A DNA stretch of 48,671 nt from Hyphomicrobiales bacterium (lineage in GTDB: Bacteria > Pseudomonadota > Alphaproteobacteria > Rhizobiales > Rhizobiaceae), in NCBI GenBank assembly GCA_900469345.1, contig UBWZ01000020.1:1-48671 (forward strand). The letters are read 5' to 3'. Made by a program: the position numbers and the translations under genes. The notes under the pieces are model-generated. The model ran no database searches and had not been told where the DNA came from. It was given only the letters and a program-made list of their open reading frames with translations. Positions 15,350 to 24,376 of the stretch are shown here, piece by piece (position 1 is the stretch's first letter; each line of letters starts with the position of its first letter).

Positions 15350-17155
15350 TCACTTCGCCTCGCCGAACAGGGAAAAGACCAGACCGTTTTCGCTCTCCTT
15401 GGCCAGCGCCTTGACGGCTGCGATCTCGGCGCCGATGCGCAGGACATCGTCGAGGACCAGGCCCTGAGGCAACTCCACCACGCCGATCGAGCAACGCATC
15501 AGCGGGAAGTCCCGCTCGATGCCGGACCGGTCGTGGCCATGGATCTTGCCGGCCGCCCGCTCGTCCTCGGAATAGAGCGCGATCACGTCGTCATGGAAGT
15601 CCGACAGCAGGCGGCCGAGGATTTCGGTCAGCTCGTCGCGGGTCCAGTCGCGGACGCCGATGAAGAAGTCGTCGCCTCCGACATGGCCGAGGAAGTGCTC
15701 ATCGGAGAAGAAATAGCGCTTCATCAGGGCGGCGAAGAGCGAGATCGCGTGGTCGCCCAGGTGGAAGCCGTAATGGTCGTTGAAGGGCTTGAAGTTGTCG
15801 AAATCGCAGTAGCAGAAGAACCGGGTCTCATCGTCGTCACGGCCGATTTCGTGCATGAAATCGCGGATGGCGAGATTGCCCGGAAGACTCGTCAACGGGT
15901 TCTGGTCCTGGGCGATCTTCAACTGCTTTTCGTTGACCACCTTGATGAGCGAGGCGGCCGAAACGACGCCGGTATAGCGCATGTTTTCGGTCAGGATGAC
16001 GCAGGCGCTGTTTTCCATGTTGGCAAACAGGCTCATCAGTTCCTCTGCCTCGGCGTTGAGCCCGATGATCGGCGCACGTTCGACGAAGTGGGAGACCGTT
16101 CGCTCGTAGACCTTGTTCTTCAAGAGGTCGCGTCCGAAGGGCTGGTAGATGAATTCCTTCAGGTGATATTCGTTGATGACGCCGCGCGGCTCGCCATTGG
16201 CGTTGAGGACCGGGAAAAAGGCCTGCCGCGGATTGCGCCGGAAGAGCTCGAACACATTGTCGATGCTCTCGTTTTCGTAGACCGCCGGGAGATGCTCGAT
16301 CTGCTTGCGGATGAGGATCTCATCCAGCGACTGGCTGGAGCGCCGCGCCCGGCCGATATCGGCTAGATGCGGAAAGGCAGGCTGAAGCTCGCTCAGGAAC
16401 GTCGTCGGGCGGGCGATGAACCAGCCCTGGACGAGATCGACGCCGTACTCCCGGCAGGTGACGAATTCCGCCTCCGTCTCGATGCCTTCCGCAATCACCC
16501 GGATGCCCAGCACATGGGCGATGTTGACGATGTTCTTGACGAGATGCCGCTTGCGCGGGCTGTCGTCGATGCCGGAAATGAAATGCCGGTCGATCTTCAG
16601 GTAATCCACCGGGTAGTCGCAGAGAAGCTTCATCTCCCCGTGGCCGACGCCGAAATCGTCGATCGCCAGCTTGAAGCCCGCCTTGCGCAGCTCCACCACG
16701 AGGCCCGCGAATTCCGGAACGCTGGTGTTGTCGAACCGCTCGGAAAATTCGAAGCAGACCGACGATGGCGGGATATTGGCCTTGTGCAGGTGGGTGGTGA
16801 GCTTTTCGATGAAATAGGACCCGTGCCTGATCAGCCGGACATCGAGGTTGAGGAAAAGCGTGGCCGAGGCAAAGCCCGGCAGGGACGCGAACTTGGCAAG
16901 CGCCCGGGCACCCATCATCTGCTCCAGCGCCAGGAGCTGGTTGCTTTCATGCGCCTGGTCGAGCAGCTCGACGGGCGAGGCGAAGCCGATCCGCTCCTGG
17001 CCGCGCATCAGCGACTCGTAACCGAAGACGGAGCCGGTGCCGATCTCCACGATCGGCTGGAAGGCATTTTCCAGCACAAGCTTGGCAAGCGTCACCAACT
17101 GGTCGTTGGCATAACGGCGCAAGACGCCCGGCTCTAATACGGCCGCAGACGACAT
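15350..17155 (-). CDS. EAL-CBS-GGDEF cyclic di-GMP signalling protein
   Basis: A 601-residue cytoplasmic protein in the order EAL (about 25-260), CBS pair (about 285-410), GGDEF (about 425-590). The EAL phosphodiesterase residues are largely present: YESLMRG in place of EAL, the LFLNLD Asn, the DDFG pair at about 165-168, YLKID and AEGIE, then QGWF. Cyclic di-GMP cleavage is therefore plausible. The GGDEF half has the variant GGDDF at about 493-497 and no RxxD inhibitory site just before it, so cyclase activity is doubtful and it may sense GTP. CBS pairs usually bind adenine nucleotides. The ATG at 17155 is preferred over an in-frame GTG five codons upstream, since GTGGAG stands 9 bases before it. 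The 178 bp upstream hold its promoter region. Confidence 0.9.
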   Translation of the reverse strand: MSSAAVLEPGVLRRYANDQLVTLAKLVLENAFQPIVEIGTGSVFGYESLMRGQERIGFASPVELLDQAHESNQLLALEQMMGARALAKFASLPGFASATLFLNLDVRLIRHGSYFIEKLTTHLHKANIPPSSVCFEFSERFDNTSVPEFAGLVVELRKAGFKLAIDDFGVGHGEMKLLCDYPVDYLKIDRHFISGIDDSPRKRHLVKNIVNIAHVLGIRVIAEGIETEAEFVTCREYGVDLVQGWFIARPTTFLSELQPAFPHLADIGRARRSSQSLDEILIRKQIEHLPAVYENESIDNVFELFRRNPRQAFFPVLNANGEPRGVINEYHLKEFIYQPFGRDLLKNKVYERTVSHFVERAPIIGLNAEAEELMSLFANMENSACVILTENMRYTGVVSAASLIKVVNEKQLKIAQDQNPLTSLPGNLAIRDFMHEIGRDDDETRFFCYCDFDNFKPFNDHYGFHLGDHAISLFAALMKRYFFSDEHFLGHVGGDDFFIGVRDWTRDELTEILGRLLSDFHDDVIALYSEDERAAGKIHGHDRSGIERDFPLMRCSIGVVELPQGLVLDDVLRIGAEIAAVKALAKESENGLVFSLFGEAK

Positions 17156-17333
17156 GACTGAAAACTCCACTGCGCAATGAGCTATAATATCTCAACGCAG
17201 ATTGGCTTGGCTTTCGTCAAAATTCCCTTTCCGTATTGTGAAGCTTCCATGAAGCTTTCATGACGCCCATGCGACAGGCGGTCTGCACGTTAGAGGTCGC
17301 GATACGGGTGCCGCCTCCCCCGGATGTCGGAGG

Positions 17334-17885
17334 TCAGGCCGAGCGTGCCGCCAGCGCCAGGGCGAGCATGGCGCTGCCCTGCATGACCAGGTCGGCGGCC
17401 AGGAAGATGCCGAGGATCAACAGGCTGTTGACCGGCCAGCCGAGCGCAATGATGAGCCCGGCGAGTGCCGTGACGATGCCGCCGCCGAGGATCCAGACGG
17501 CGCCGCGCATGGGCCGCAGACGCAAGCCCACCCAGATGCGGAAGATGCCCGCGACCATGAGTGCCACCGCCATCAGGAGCGTCAGGACGACGGCCGTCAG
17601 CGCCGGGTTCCAGAAGGCCAGCAGGCCCGCGATCGTATACAGCAGGCCGCTCAGCCCCCAGTAGAGCGCATGCTCCCAGGCCTTCACTTGGAAAGCGTGG
17701 ACGAGATGGGCGACGCCGCCGATCAGCATCAGCATGCCGATGTAGAAAACGGAAGCAACGGTTGCCGCGAACAGATTGGCAAAGGCGATAAAGCCGAAGA
17801 CGATCAGCAGGATGCCGAGCCCGAGGAACCAGCCCCATCGTTCCTGCACCCTCGATACGGGAGGTGTGTCCAAACCAAATGCCAT
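17334..17885 (-). CDS. HdeD-family membrane protein (acid-resistance type)
   Basis: A 183-residue protein with six hydrophobic segments and the DUF308/HdeD repeat pattern (three helix pairs, each with a short Gly-rich turn such as ILGGGIVTALAGLIIALGW). HdeD of E. coli is a membrane protein of the acid-fitness region that protects at high cell density. The mechanism is unknown and the acid role here is inferred from family. An AGAGGAAACG ribosome-binding site precedes the ATG; an upstream extension with no fold is excluded. Confidence 0.88.
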   Translation of the reverse strand: MAFGLDTPPVSRVQERWGWFLGLGILLIVFGFIAFANLFAATVASVFYIGMLMLIGGVAHLVHAFQVKAWEHALYWGLSGLLYTIAGLLAFWNPALTAVVLTLLMAVALMVAGIFRIWVGLRLRPMRGAVWILGGGIVTALAGLIIALGWPVNSLLILGIFLAADLVMQGSAMLALALAARSA

Positions 17886-18001
17886 GATCGTTTCCTCTCG
17901 GTTACGGCGTTCGCGCGATCCCTCTGGATCATCCGCCCCTGCCGTCCTCAACCAAGCTAGCTCAAGCATGCGTCAGGGCCTTGACGAGGATCAACTGCGC
18001 C

Positions 18002-18307
18002 TCAGGCGGCGTGCAAAGGTCTGGCCCTCTCGATCCGCTCCAACTCCCTCGGGTCGTTCATCGCTGCCCAAAGATCGCTGCGACGTTGCACATTGAGCCA
18101 GAAGTCAGGACTGTTCCCGAAGACCCTCGACAGAATGAGTGCGGTTGGAACTGTCACGGCACGGCGACCGTTGCAAAGTTCGTTGACATGCTTGCGCGGC
18201 ACTCCCATCGCCTCGGCGAGGGAAGCCTGCGTCAGTTGCATCGGCTCCATGAATTCCTCGACCAGGATTTCGCCAATGCCTACGGGTTTACGCTTTGTCA
18301 TCAGCAT
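18002..18307 (-). CDS. higA: HigA-family antitoxin
   Basis: A 101-residue XRE-type DNA-binding antitoxin. The helix-turn-helix is at about 25-55 (MQLTQASLAEAMGVPRKHVNELCNGRR), preceded by PVGIGEILVEEFMEP and followed by the family tail WLNVQRRSDLWAAM. It neutralises the HigB toxin encoded just upstream and represses the operon. The start at 18307 has GAGG six bases upstream; the frame also allows 18319, which would overlap the toxin stop, or 18301. The toxin-first order is typical of higBA. Confidence 0.9.
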   Translation of the reverse strand: MLMTKRKPVGIGEILVEEFMEPMQLTQASLAEAMGVPRKHVNELCNGRRAVTVPTALILSRVFGNSPDFWLNVQRRSDLWAAMNDPRELERIERARPLHAA

Positions 18308-18318
18308 TTTGCACCTCA

Positions 18319-18612
18319 TCAGTAGCTGTGGTCGTCCAGATACAGCTCGCTTGCTTCGCCAGTCTCAGCATTCCAACAAAAAATCAGGCGCCAGCGCTGG
18401 TTGACGCGGATCGAAGAATAGCCGTCCATAGACCCACGCAGTTTCTCGAAATGGTTGCTGGGTGGAACACGGAGATCCAGGTCCGTTGCCGCATCATCGA
18501 TCATCTGCAGCTTGCGGAACAGACGTCCCTCTATATCGGCCGGAACCTTCTTCGAGCGACGATCGTGGACAAAAAAGTCGTGCAACCACCGATCGCGAAA
18601 ACCTGAAATCAT
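18319..18612 (-). CDS. higB: HigB-family toxin (ribosome-dependent mRNA nuclease)
   Basis: A 97-residue RelE-superfamily toxin. The C-terminal half carries the HigB pattern: FEKLRGSMDGYSSIRVNQRWRLIFCW (conserved G, S-I-R-V-N, W-R) and ELYLDDHSY at the end. The N-terminus has MISGFRDRWLHDFF as usual. HigB toxins cut mRNA on the ribosome. The start at 18612 omits a 14-residue unsupported extension. It is transcribed away from betC, whose start is 160 bp upstream on the other strand, so both promoters share that gap. Confidence 0.9.
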   Translation of the reverse strand: MISGFRDRWLHDFFVHDRRSKKVPADIEGRLFRKLQMIDDAATDLDLRVPPSNHFEKLRGSMDGYSSIRVNQRWRLIFCWNAETGEASELYLDDHSY

Positions 18613-18772
18613 CGAGTTTCTCCCGAAGGCCCTTTGTACCACTCTTCGGGACACGCAGCAAGATCATGCGCTTTTGGGATAGAGTGGTTCGCATTCCCTG
18701 CTTGATCGCAGGCACGATCAAAAATAACTGATCTGACAGGCTTCACGTCACCAGCAGAATGCGATTCCGATC

Positions 18773-20296
18773 ATGTCCCGGCCCAACATCCTCATCATCA
18801 TGGTCGACCAGCTGAACGGAAAGCTGTTCCCCGATGGACCCGCGGACTGGCTGCATGCGCCGCATCTGAAAGCGCTGGCGGCGCGCTCGGCACGCTTTGC
18901 CAACAACTACACCTCGTCGCCGCTGTGCGCGCCGGCGCGCGCCTCGTTCATGGCGGCGCAACTGCCGAGCCGCACCCAGGTCTACGACAATGCCGCCGAA
19001 TACGTCTCGTCGATCCCGACCTATGCGCATCACCTGCGGCGAGCCGGCTATTACACCGCTCTGTCGGGCAAGATGCATTTCGTCGGCCCCGACCAGCTGC
19101 ACGGCTTCGAGGAGCGGCTGACGACCGACATCTACCCGGCTGATTTCGGCTGGACGCCGGACTACCGCAAGCCGGGCGAGCGGATCGACTGGTGGTACCA
19201 CAATCTCGGCTCGGTGACGGGTGCCGGCGTCGCCGAGATCACCAACCAGATGGAATATGACGACGAGGTCGCCTTCCTCGCTAACCAGAAGCTCTACCAC
19301 CTGTCGCGCGACAGGGACGATCCGGCGGCCCGGCCCTGGGCTCTGACCGTATCCTTTACCCATCCGCACGACCCTTACGTCGCGCGCCGGAAATACTGGG
19401 ATCTCTACGAAGGCTGCGAACACCTGCTGCCGGAACTCGGCGCGCTGCCCGACGACCGGCAGGATCCGCATTCCAGGCGCATCATCCACTCCTGCGACTA
19501 CCAGAACTTCGACGTCACGGACGAGGATGTCCGCCGCTCGCGGCAGGCCTATTTCGCCAATATCTCCTATATCGACGACAAGGTCGGCGAGCTGATCGAT
19601 ACGCTGACCCGAACCCGCATGCTGGACGAAACCTTCATCCTGTTCTGCTCCGACCATGGCGATATGCTCGGCGAGCGCGGGTTGTGGTTCAAGATGAACT
19701 TCTTCGAGGGCTCGGCGCGTGTGCCGTTGATGATCGCCGGTCCGGGCGTCACCCCTGCCCGGCATGCGGCACCGGTTTCCAATCTCGATGTCGCGCCGAC
19801 GCTCTGCGACCTCGTCGGCATCTCGATGGACGAGATCATGCCCTGGACTGACGGCGAGAGCCTGAAGCCGGTGATCGAGGGCGGGGCACGCACCTCGCCC
19901 GTGCTTCTCGAATATGCCGCCGAAGGCTCGATCTCGCCGCTCGTCTGCATCCGCGAGGGCAAATGGAAATACACCCATTGCATGCTCGACCCGGACCAGC
20001 TGTTCGATCTCGAGACCGACCCGCTGGAACTTGCCAACCTCGCCGACGATCCGGATTTCGAGGACGTCGTTGCGCTGTTCCGGTCCAAGCGCGAGGCGCG
20101 CTGGGACATGGGCGCCTTCGACGCGGCGGTGCGGGAAAGCCAGGCGCGGCGCTGGGTGGTCTATGAAGCGCTGCGCAACGGCGCATACTACCCCTGGGAC
20201 CACCAGCCTCTCCAGAAGGCATCCGAGCGCTACATGCGCAATCACATGGACCTCAACGTCCTCGAAGAAACCAAGCGCTACCCGCGAGGCGAATGA
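18773..20296 (+). CDS. betC: Choline-sulfatase
   Basis: A 507-residue type I sulfatase hydrolysing choline-O-sulfate to choline and sulfate. The formylglycine site CAPAR (Cys52 in SSPLCAPARASFM) and metal residues (VDQLNGKLFPDG at the N-terminus, FCSDHGDMLGE at about 295-305) are present. The C-terminal region ends LNVLEETKRYP, typical of BetC. In Sinorhizobium the gene is in betICBA. Here betB follows after one base, betA is displaced by a toxin-antitoxin module, and no betI is upstream. The ribosome-binding site is weak. Product sulfate links this gene to the cys genes of the window. Confidence 0.95.
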   Translation: MSRPNILIIMVDQLNGKLFPDGPADWLHAPHLKALAARSARFANNYTSSPLCAPARASFMAAQLPSRTQVYDNAAEYVSSIPTYAHHLRRAGYYTALSGKMHFVGPDQLHGFEERLTTDIYPADFGWTPDYRKPGERIDWWYHNLGSVTGAGVAEITNQMEYDDEVAFLANQKLYHLSRDRDDPAARPWALTVSFTHPHDPYVARRKYWDLYEGCEHLLPELGALPDDRQDPHSRRIIHSCDYQNFDVTDEDVRRSRQAYFANISYIDDKVGELIDTLTRTRMLDETFILFCSDHGDMLGERGLWFKMNFFEGSARVPLMIAGPGVTPARHAAPVSNLDVAPTLCDLVGISMDEIMPWTDGESLKPVIEGGARTSPVLLEYAAEGSISPLVCIREGKWKYTHCMLDPDQLFDLETDPLELANLADDPDFEDVVALFRSKREARWDMGAFDAAVRESQARRWVVYEALRNGAYYPWDHQPLQKASERYMRNHMDLNVLEETKRYPRGE

Positions 20297-20297
20297 C

Positions 20298-21761
20298 ATG
20301 CGAGCTCAACCCAAGGCCAGCCACTTCATCGACGGCGACTATGTGGAAGACACCGAGGGCACGGTGATCGAGAGCCTCTATCCGGCCACCGGAGAGGTGA
20401 TCGCGCGCCTGCATGCGGCAACGCCTCAAATCGTGGAAAAGGCGATCACGGCTGCCAAGCGCGCGCAGCCGGAATGGGCAGCAATGAGCCCGACGGCGCG
20501 CGGCCGTATCCTCAAGCGTGCCGCCGAGATCATGCGGGCGCGCAACCGCGAGCTTTCGGAGCTCGAGACGCTCGACACGGGCAAGCCGATCCAGGAGACG
20601 ATCGTTGCGGACCCGACCTCCGGTGCCGACAGTTTTGAATTCTTCGGGGGCGTGATCGCGGCCGGGCTCAACGGCCAGTACATCCCGCTCGGCAGCGATT
20701 TCGCCTATACCAAGCGAGTGCCGCTCGGCGTCTGCGTCGGCATCGGCGCCTGGAACTATCCGCAGCAGATTGCCTGCTGGAAGAGCGCACCGGCGCTCGC
20801 CTGCGGCAATGCCATGGTCTTCAAGCCGTCGGAAAACACGCCGCTCGGAGCCCTGAAGATTGCCGAGATCCTGATCGAAGCGGGGCTGCCGAAGGGCTTG
20901 TTCAACGTCATCCAGGGCGACCGCGCGACCGGGCCGCTGCTCGTCAACCATCCGGATGTGGCCAAGGTGTCGCTGACCGGCTCCGTGCCGACCGGCCGCA
21001 AGGTGGCGGCAAGCGCCGCGGGTGGCCTCAAGCACGTGACGATGGAGCTTGGCGGCAAGTCACCGCTGGTCGTGTTCGAGGATGCGGATATCGACAGCGC
21101 CGTCGGCGGCGCCATGCTCGGCAACTTCTATTCCACCGGCCAGGTCTGCTCGAACGGCACCCGGGTCTTCGTGCAGCGCCGGATCAAGGACGAGTTCCTG
21201 TCGCGATTGAAGCAAAGGACGGAAAAGATCGTCATCGGCGAACCGATGGACGAGGCGACCCAGATGGGGCCGCTGATCTCCTTCGACCAGCGCCAGAAGG
21301 TGCTCTCCTATATCGACAAGGGCCGCAGCGAAGGCGCAGCGCTTCTGACCGGCGGCGGCATTCCGAACGACGTCACGGGCGAAGGCTATTATATCCAGCC
21401 AACGGTCTTTTCCGACGTAACCGATAACATGACGATCGCGCGCGAAGAGATCTTCGGCCCGGTGATGTGCGTGCTCGATTTCGACGACGAGGATGAGGTG
21501 ATCGCCCGCGCCAATGCCACAGAATTCGGCCTGTCGGCCGGCGTGTTTACCGCCGACCTTAGCCGCGGGCACCGGGTGGCGGATCAGCTCGAAGCGGGCA
21601 CGCTATGGATCAACACCTATAATCTCTGCCCGGTCGAAATTCCCTTCGGCGGCTCCAAGCAGTCCGGGTTCGGGCGCGAAAACTCGTTGGCAGCGCTGGA
21701 GCATTATTCCGAGCTGAAGACCGTCTATGTGGGGATGGGCAAGGTCGAGGCGCCGTATTGA
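20298..21761 (+). CDS. betB: Betaine-aldehyde dehydrogenase
   Basis: A 487-residue NAD-dependent aldehyde dehydrogenase, the last step of choline to glycine betaine. Visible motifs: NAD-binding GAWNYPQQIACWKSAPAL, the glutamate motif MELGGKSPLVVF and the catalytic Cys in GQVCSNGTRVFV. The C-terminal PFGGSKQSGFGRENS fits BADH and the length is standard (E. coli 490). The ATG follows the betC stop by one base, so the two are translationally linked. The next gene on this strand is betA, 662 bp further on, with an antisense toxin-antitoxin pair in between. Confidence 0.95.
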   Translation: MRAQPKASHFIDGDYVEDTEGTVIESLYPATGEVIARLHAATPQIVEKAITAAKRAQPEWAAMSPTARGRILKRAAEIMRARNRELSELETLDTGKPIQETIVADPTSGADSFEFFGGVIAAGLNGQYIPLGSDFAYTKRVPLGVCVGIGAWNYPQQIACWKSAPALACGNAMVFKPSENTPLGALKIAEILIEAGLPKGLFNVIQGDRATGPLLVNHPDVAKVSLTGSVPTGRKVAASAAGGLKHVTMELGGKSPLVVFEDADIDSAVGGAMLGNFYSTGQVCSNGTRVFVQRRIKDEFLSRLKQRTEKIVIGEPMDEATQMGPLISFDQRQKVLSYIDKGRSEGAALLTGGGIPNDVTGEGYYIQPTVFSDVTDNMTIAREEIFGPVMCVLDFDDEDEVIARANATEFGLSAGVFTADLSRGHRVADQLEAGTLWINTYNLCPVEIPFGGSKQSGFGRENSLAALEHYSELKTVYVGMGKVEAPY

Positions 21762-21769
21762 ACGCCTTG

Positions 21770-22126
21770 TTAGCCGACCACCAGATCATCGAGATCAACC
21801 TTGAGGACAGCGGCGATGCGTTTCAGCTCGTCGACGCTACCGGTTTTCTCGCCGGTCTCAATCTGGGCCATGCAGGGCTGCAAAATGCCGGCCGCGTCGG
21901 CGAGTTCGGACACAGTCATCTTCCGGTAGGTGCGGAAGGTGCGGATGCGGCTGTCTGTTTCAAACAGTTCGTAAACAAGCTCGGCCGGCCAGGTTTCTTC
22001 GCCGGCCTCGATACGAGCCATGACTTCGCGAGCCGTGATGGTATCCATCATGTCCTCGAATTCTTCCTCGGGGACAAGAACGAAGGGCTTACCACCGATA
22101 ACCGTTCTGTTGAAAACACCCATCAT
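21770..22126 (-). CDS. Helix-turn-helix antitoxin with an N-terminal extension
   Basis: A 118-residue antitoxin. The last 55 residues form an XRE helix-turn-helix (RTYRKMTVSELADAAGILQPCMAQIETGEKTGSVDELKRIA), whose pattern fits antitoxins of RelE-type pairs. The first half (VIGGKPFVLVPEEEFEDMM) resembles the Phd/RelB-like segment that binds toxin. It begins on the base after the toxin stop (TAA then ATGATG) and ends 8 bp from the betB stop on the other strand. Unlike the ParDE pair at 9226-9824, the antitoxin here is the second gene. Confidence 0.85.
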   Translation of the reverse strand: MMGVFNRTVIGGKPFVLVPEEEFEDMMDTITAREVMARIEAGEETWPAELVYELFETDSRIRTFRTYRKMTVSELADAAGILQPCMAQIETGEKTGSVDELKRIAAVLKVDLDDLVVG

Positions 22127-22372
22127 TTAATCCTTGTAGACACCGCCCCTGGGGCCGGCGTCGATGACCAAAACGAGGTTCGTCTGTTCATCGATGATGA
22201 CCCTATCGGCACCGACCCTGATGCGGATGAGCGGGCTACCCAAGAGCTTCTTGAGGTCGACCCTTTCGCCACGGGCGAAAGCATCGACTGTCGACTTGAT
22301 CGCAGCCTGTCTTTTTGGCTGCATCCGGCTCAAACTCTTTTGTGCGACATGAGAATACTGAACCGGCTTCAT
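22127..22372 (-). CDS. RelE-family toxin
   Basis: An 81-residue toxin: PVQYSHVAQKSLSRMQPKRQ at the N-terminus, then LLGSPLIRIRVGADRVII with the R-x-R-V-G-x-x-R pattern, then LVLVIDAGPRGGVYKD with the terminal RGxVY motif. This is the RelE pattern of mRNA-cleaving toxins. The frame allows a longer start at 22411 (MVEQNSIL); 22372 gives the standard N-terminus but neither has a good ribosome-binding site. With the longer start, its promoter must overlap the betA start (22424) on the other strand. Confidence 0.87.
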   Translation of the reverse strand: MKPVQYSHVAQKSLSRMQPKRQAAIKSTVDAFARGERVDLKKLLGSPLIRIRVGADRVIIDEQTNLVLVIDAGPRGGVYKD

Positions 22373-22423
22373 CCCGGCAATATCGTTTAGAATCGAATTT
22401 TGTTCAACCATGGATTGAGAAGA

Positions 22424-24076
22424 ATGCTTACGGCAGATTTCGTCATCATCGGTTCCGGCTCGGCAGGTTCGGCCATGGCTTACCGCCTGTCGGAGGATGG
22501 CAAGCATTCGGTGATCGTCATCGAGGCGGGCGGATCGGACATCGGGCCGTTCATCCAGATGCCGGGGGCACTGGCCTGGCCGATGAGCATGAAGCGCTAC
22601 AACTGGGGCTATCTGTCGGAACCCGAGCCGAACCTCAACAACCGCCGCATCACCGCGCCGCGCGGCAAGGTTTTGGGCGGATCTTCATCGATCAACGGGC
22701 TCGTCTATGTGCGCGGTCACGCCGAGGACTACAACCGCTGGGAAGAGCTTGGCGCAACGGGCTGGGCCTATGCGGACGTGCTGCCCTATTTCAAGCGCAT
22801 GGAGCATGCGCACGGCGGCGAGGAAGGCTGGCGCGGCACGGACGGGCCGCTGCACGTCCAGCGCGGGCCGATGACCAATCCGCTGTTCCATGCCTTCATC
22901 CGTGCCGGCGCGCAGGCGGGTTTCGAGACGACGCAAGACTATAACGGCTCGAAGCAGGAAGGTTTCGGGCTGATGGAGCAGACGATCTACAAGGGGCGCC
23001 GCTGGTCTGCCGCCAACGCCTATCTGCGGCCGGCGCTCAAGCGTCCGAACGTCGACATCGTCTACGGATTTGCCAACAAGGTGGTGATCGAAGACGGCCG
23101 CGCCGTGGGCGTCGAGATTCTCCGTCGCGGCAGTACGGAAACCATCATGGCCAAGCGCGAAGTGATTATCGCGGCCTCCTCGTTCAACTCGCCGAAACTG
23201 CTGATGCTGTCGGGCATCGGCCCTGCCGAGCATCTCAAATCACACGGTATCTCCGTTAAGGCCGACCGGCCGGGCGTCGGCGCCAACCTGCAGGATCATA
23301 TGGAATTCTATTTCCAGCAGGTCTCTACCAAGCCGGTTTCGCTCTACTCCTGGCTGCCATGGTTCTGGCAGGGCGTGGCGGGTGCGCAATGGCTGTTGTC
23401 CAAGGGCGGGCTCGGCGCCTCCAACCAGTTCGAAGCCTGCGCCTTCCTCCGCTCCGAACCTGGGCTGAAGCAGCCGGACATTCAGTATCATTTCCTGCCG
23501 GTCGCGATCTCCTACGACGGCAAGGCAGCCGCGAAAAGCCATGGCTTCCAGGTGCATGTTGGCTACAACCTGTCGAAATCGCGGGGTTCGGTGACGCTGC
23601 GGTCCGCCGATCCGAAGGCCGATCCGGTAATCCAGTTCAACTACATGAGCCATGCGGAAGACTGGGAAAAATTCCGGCACTGCGTGCGGCTGACGCGCGA
23701 GATCTTCCGCCAGAAGGCATTCGACGACTATCGCGGCCCGGAGATCCAGCCGGGCGAAAGCGTGTCGTCGGACCAGGAGATCGATGCCTTCCTGCGCGAG
23801 CATCTCGAAAGCGCCTATCACCCCTGCGGTACGTGCCGGATGGGGCGCGCAGACGATCCACATGCCGTGGTCGATCCGGAATGCCGGGTGATCGGGGTGG
23901 AGGGACTGCGGGTGGCGGACAGCTCGATCTTCCCGCATGTCACCTATGGCAATCTCAACGGCCCGTCGATCATGACCGGCGAAAAGGCGGCCGACCATAT
24001 TTTGGGGCGGACACCCCTGCCGCGCAGCAATCAGGAGCCGTGGATCAACCCGCGGGCGATGGTGAGCGACCGGTAG
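22424..24076 (+). CDS. betA: Choline dehydrogenase
   Basis: A 550-residue GMC-family flavoprotein oxidising choline to betaine aldehyde. The FAD-binding motif IGSGSAGSAMAYRLSE is at about 8-23 with FIQMPGALAWP after it. GSSSINGLVYVRG is the GMC signature 1 region, and the C-terminal HPCGTCRMG and SSIFPHVTYGNLNGPSIMTGEKAADHIL (catalytic His/Asn region) are intact. The start at 22424 has GAGAAGA upstream and gives the family N-terminus; the upstream in-frame extension is ignored. The stop at 24076 touches the stop codon of the antisense toxin gene. Confidence 0.95.
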   Translation: MLTADFVIIGSGSAGSAMAYRLSEDGKHSVIVIEAGGSDIGPFIQMPGALAWPMSMKRYNWGYLSEPEPNLNNRRITAPRGKVLGGSSSINGLVYVRGHAEDYNRWEELGATGWAYADVLPYFKRMEHAHGGEEGWRGTDGPLHVQRGPMTNPLFHAFIRAGAQAGFETTQDYNGSKQEGFGLMEQTIYKGRRWSAANAYLRPALKRPNVDIVYGFANKVVIEDGRAVGVEILRRGSTETIMAKREVIIAASSFNSPKLLMLSGIGPAEHLKSHGISVKADRPGVGANLQDHMEFYFQQVSTKPVSLYSWLPWFWQGVAGAQWLLSKGGLGASNQFEACAFLRSEPGLKQPDIQYHFLPVAISYDGKAAAKSHGFQVHVGYNLSKSRGSVTLRSADPKADPVIQFNYMSHAEDWEKFRHCVRLTREIFRQKAFDDYRGPEIQPGESVSSDQEIDAFLREHLESAYHPCGTCRMGRADDPHAVVDPECRVIGVEGLRVADSSIFPHVTYGNLNGPSIMTGEKAADHILGRTPLPRSNQEPWINPRAMVSDR

Positions 24077-24376
24077 TCAGTGGTAATCGTCCTCGCGCTG
24101 GTGGCGGATGGCGAGGATGGTGACCGTCTGGGCGTCGGTGAGCTTAAAGAGAATGAGGTAGCCGGAAGAGCCAAACGGGACGACCAGTTCCCGCAGAAGC
24201 GGATCGTCCCTTGATGCGCGTCGTGCCATGAGCGGAAAGTCCTGGAGGATCGCAAGCGTCTTCTTAATGGTGACAATTCCGCGCTCGGCAAGGTCTGGAT
24301 CGCGCTCGAGCAGAAACTCCGTTAGCCTGTCCAAATCCTCAAAGAACCCCGCTGTGTAGACAAGCCGGAACGTCAT
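24077..24376 (-). CDS. ParE/RelE-family toxin
   Basis: A 99-residue toxin: TAGFFEDLDRLTEFLLERDP at the N-terminus (ParE helix pair), DPLLRELVVPFGSSGYLILFKL in the middle and ILAIRHQREDDYH at the end, which matches the ParE C-terminal Arg-His-Gln-Arg-Glu-Asp-Asp-Tyr pattern. It overlaps its antitoxin by 4 bases (ATGA). Its stop codon directly abuts the betA stop, with no spacer. Confidence 0.9.
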   Translation of the reverse strand: MTFRLVYTAGFFEDLDRLTEFLLERDPDLAERGIVTIKKTLAILQDFPLMARRASRDDPLLRELVVPFGSSGYLILFKLTDAQTVTILAIRHQREDDYH

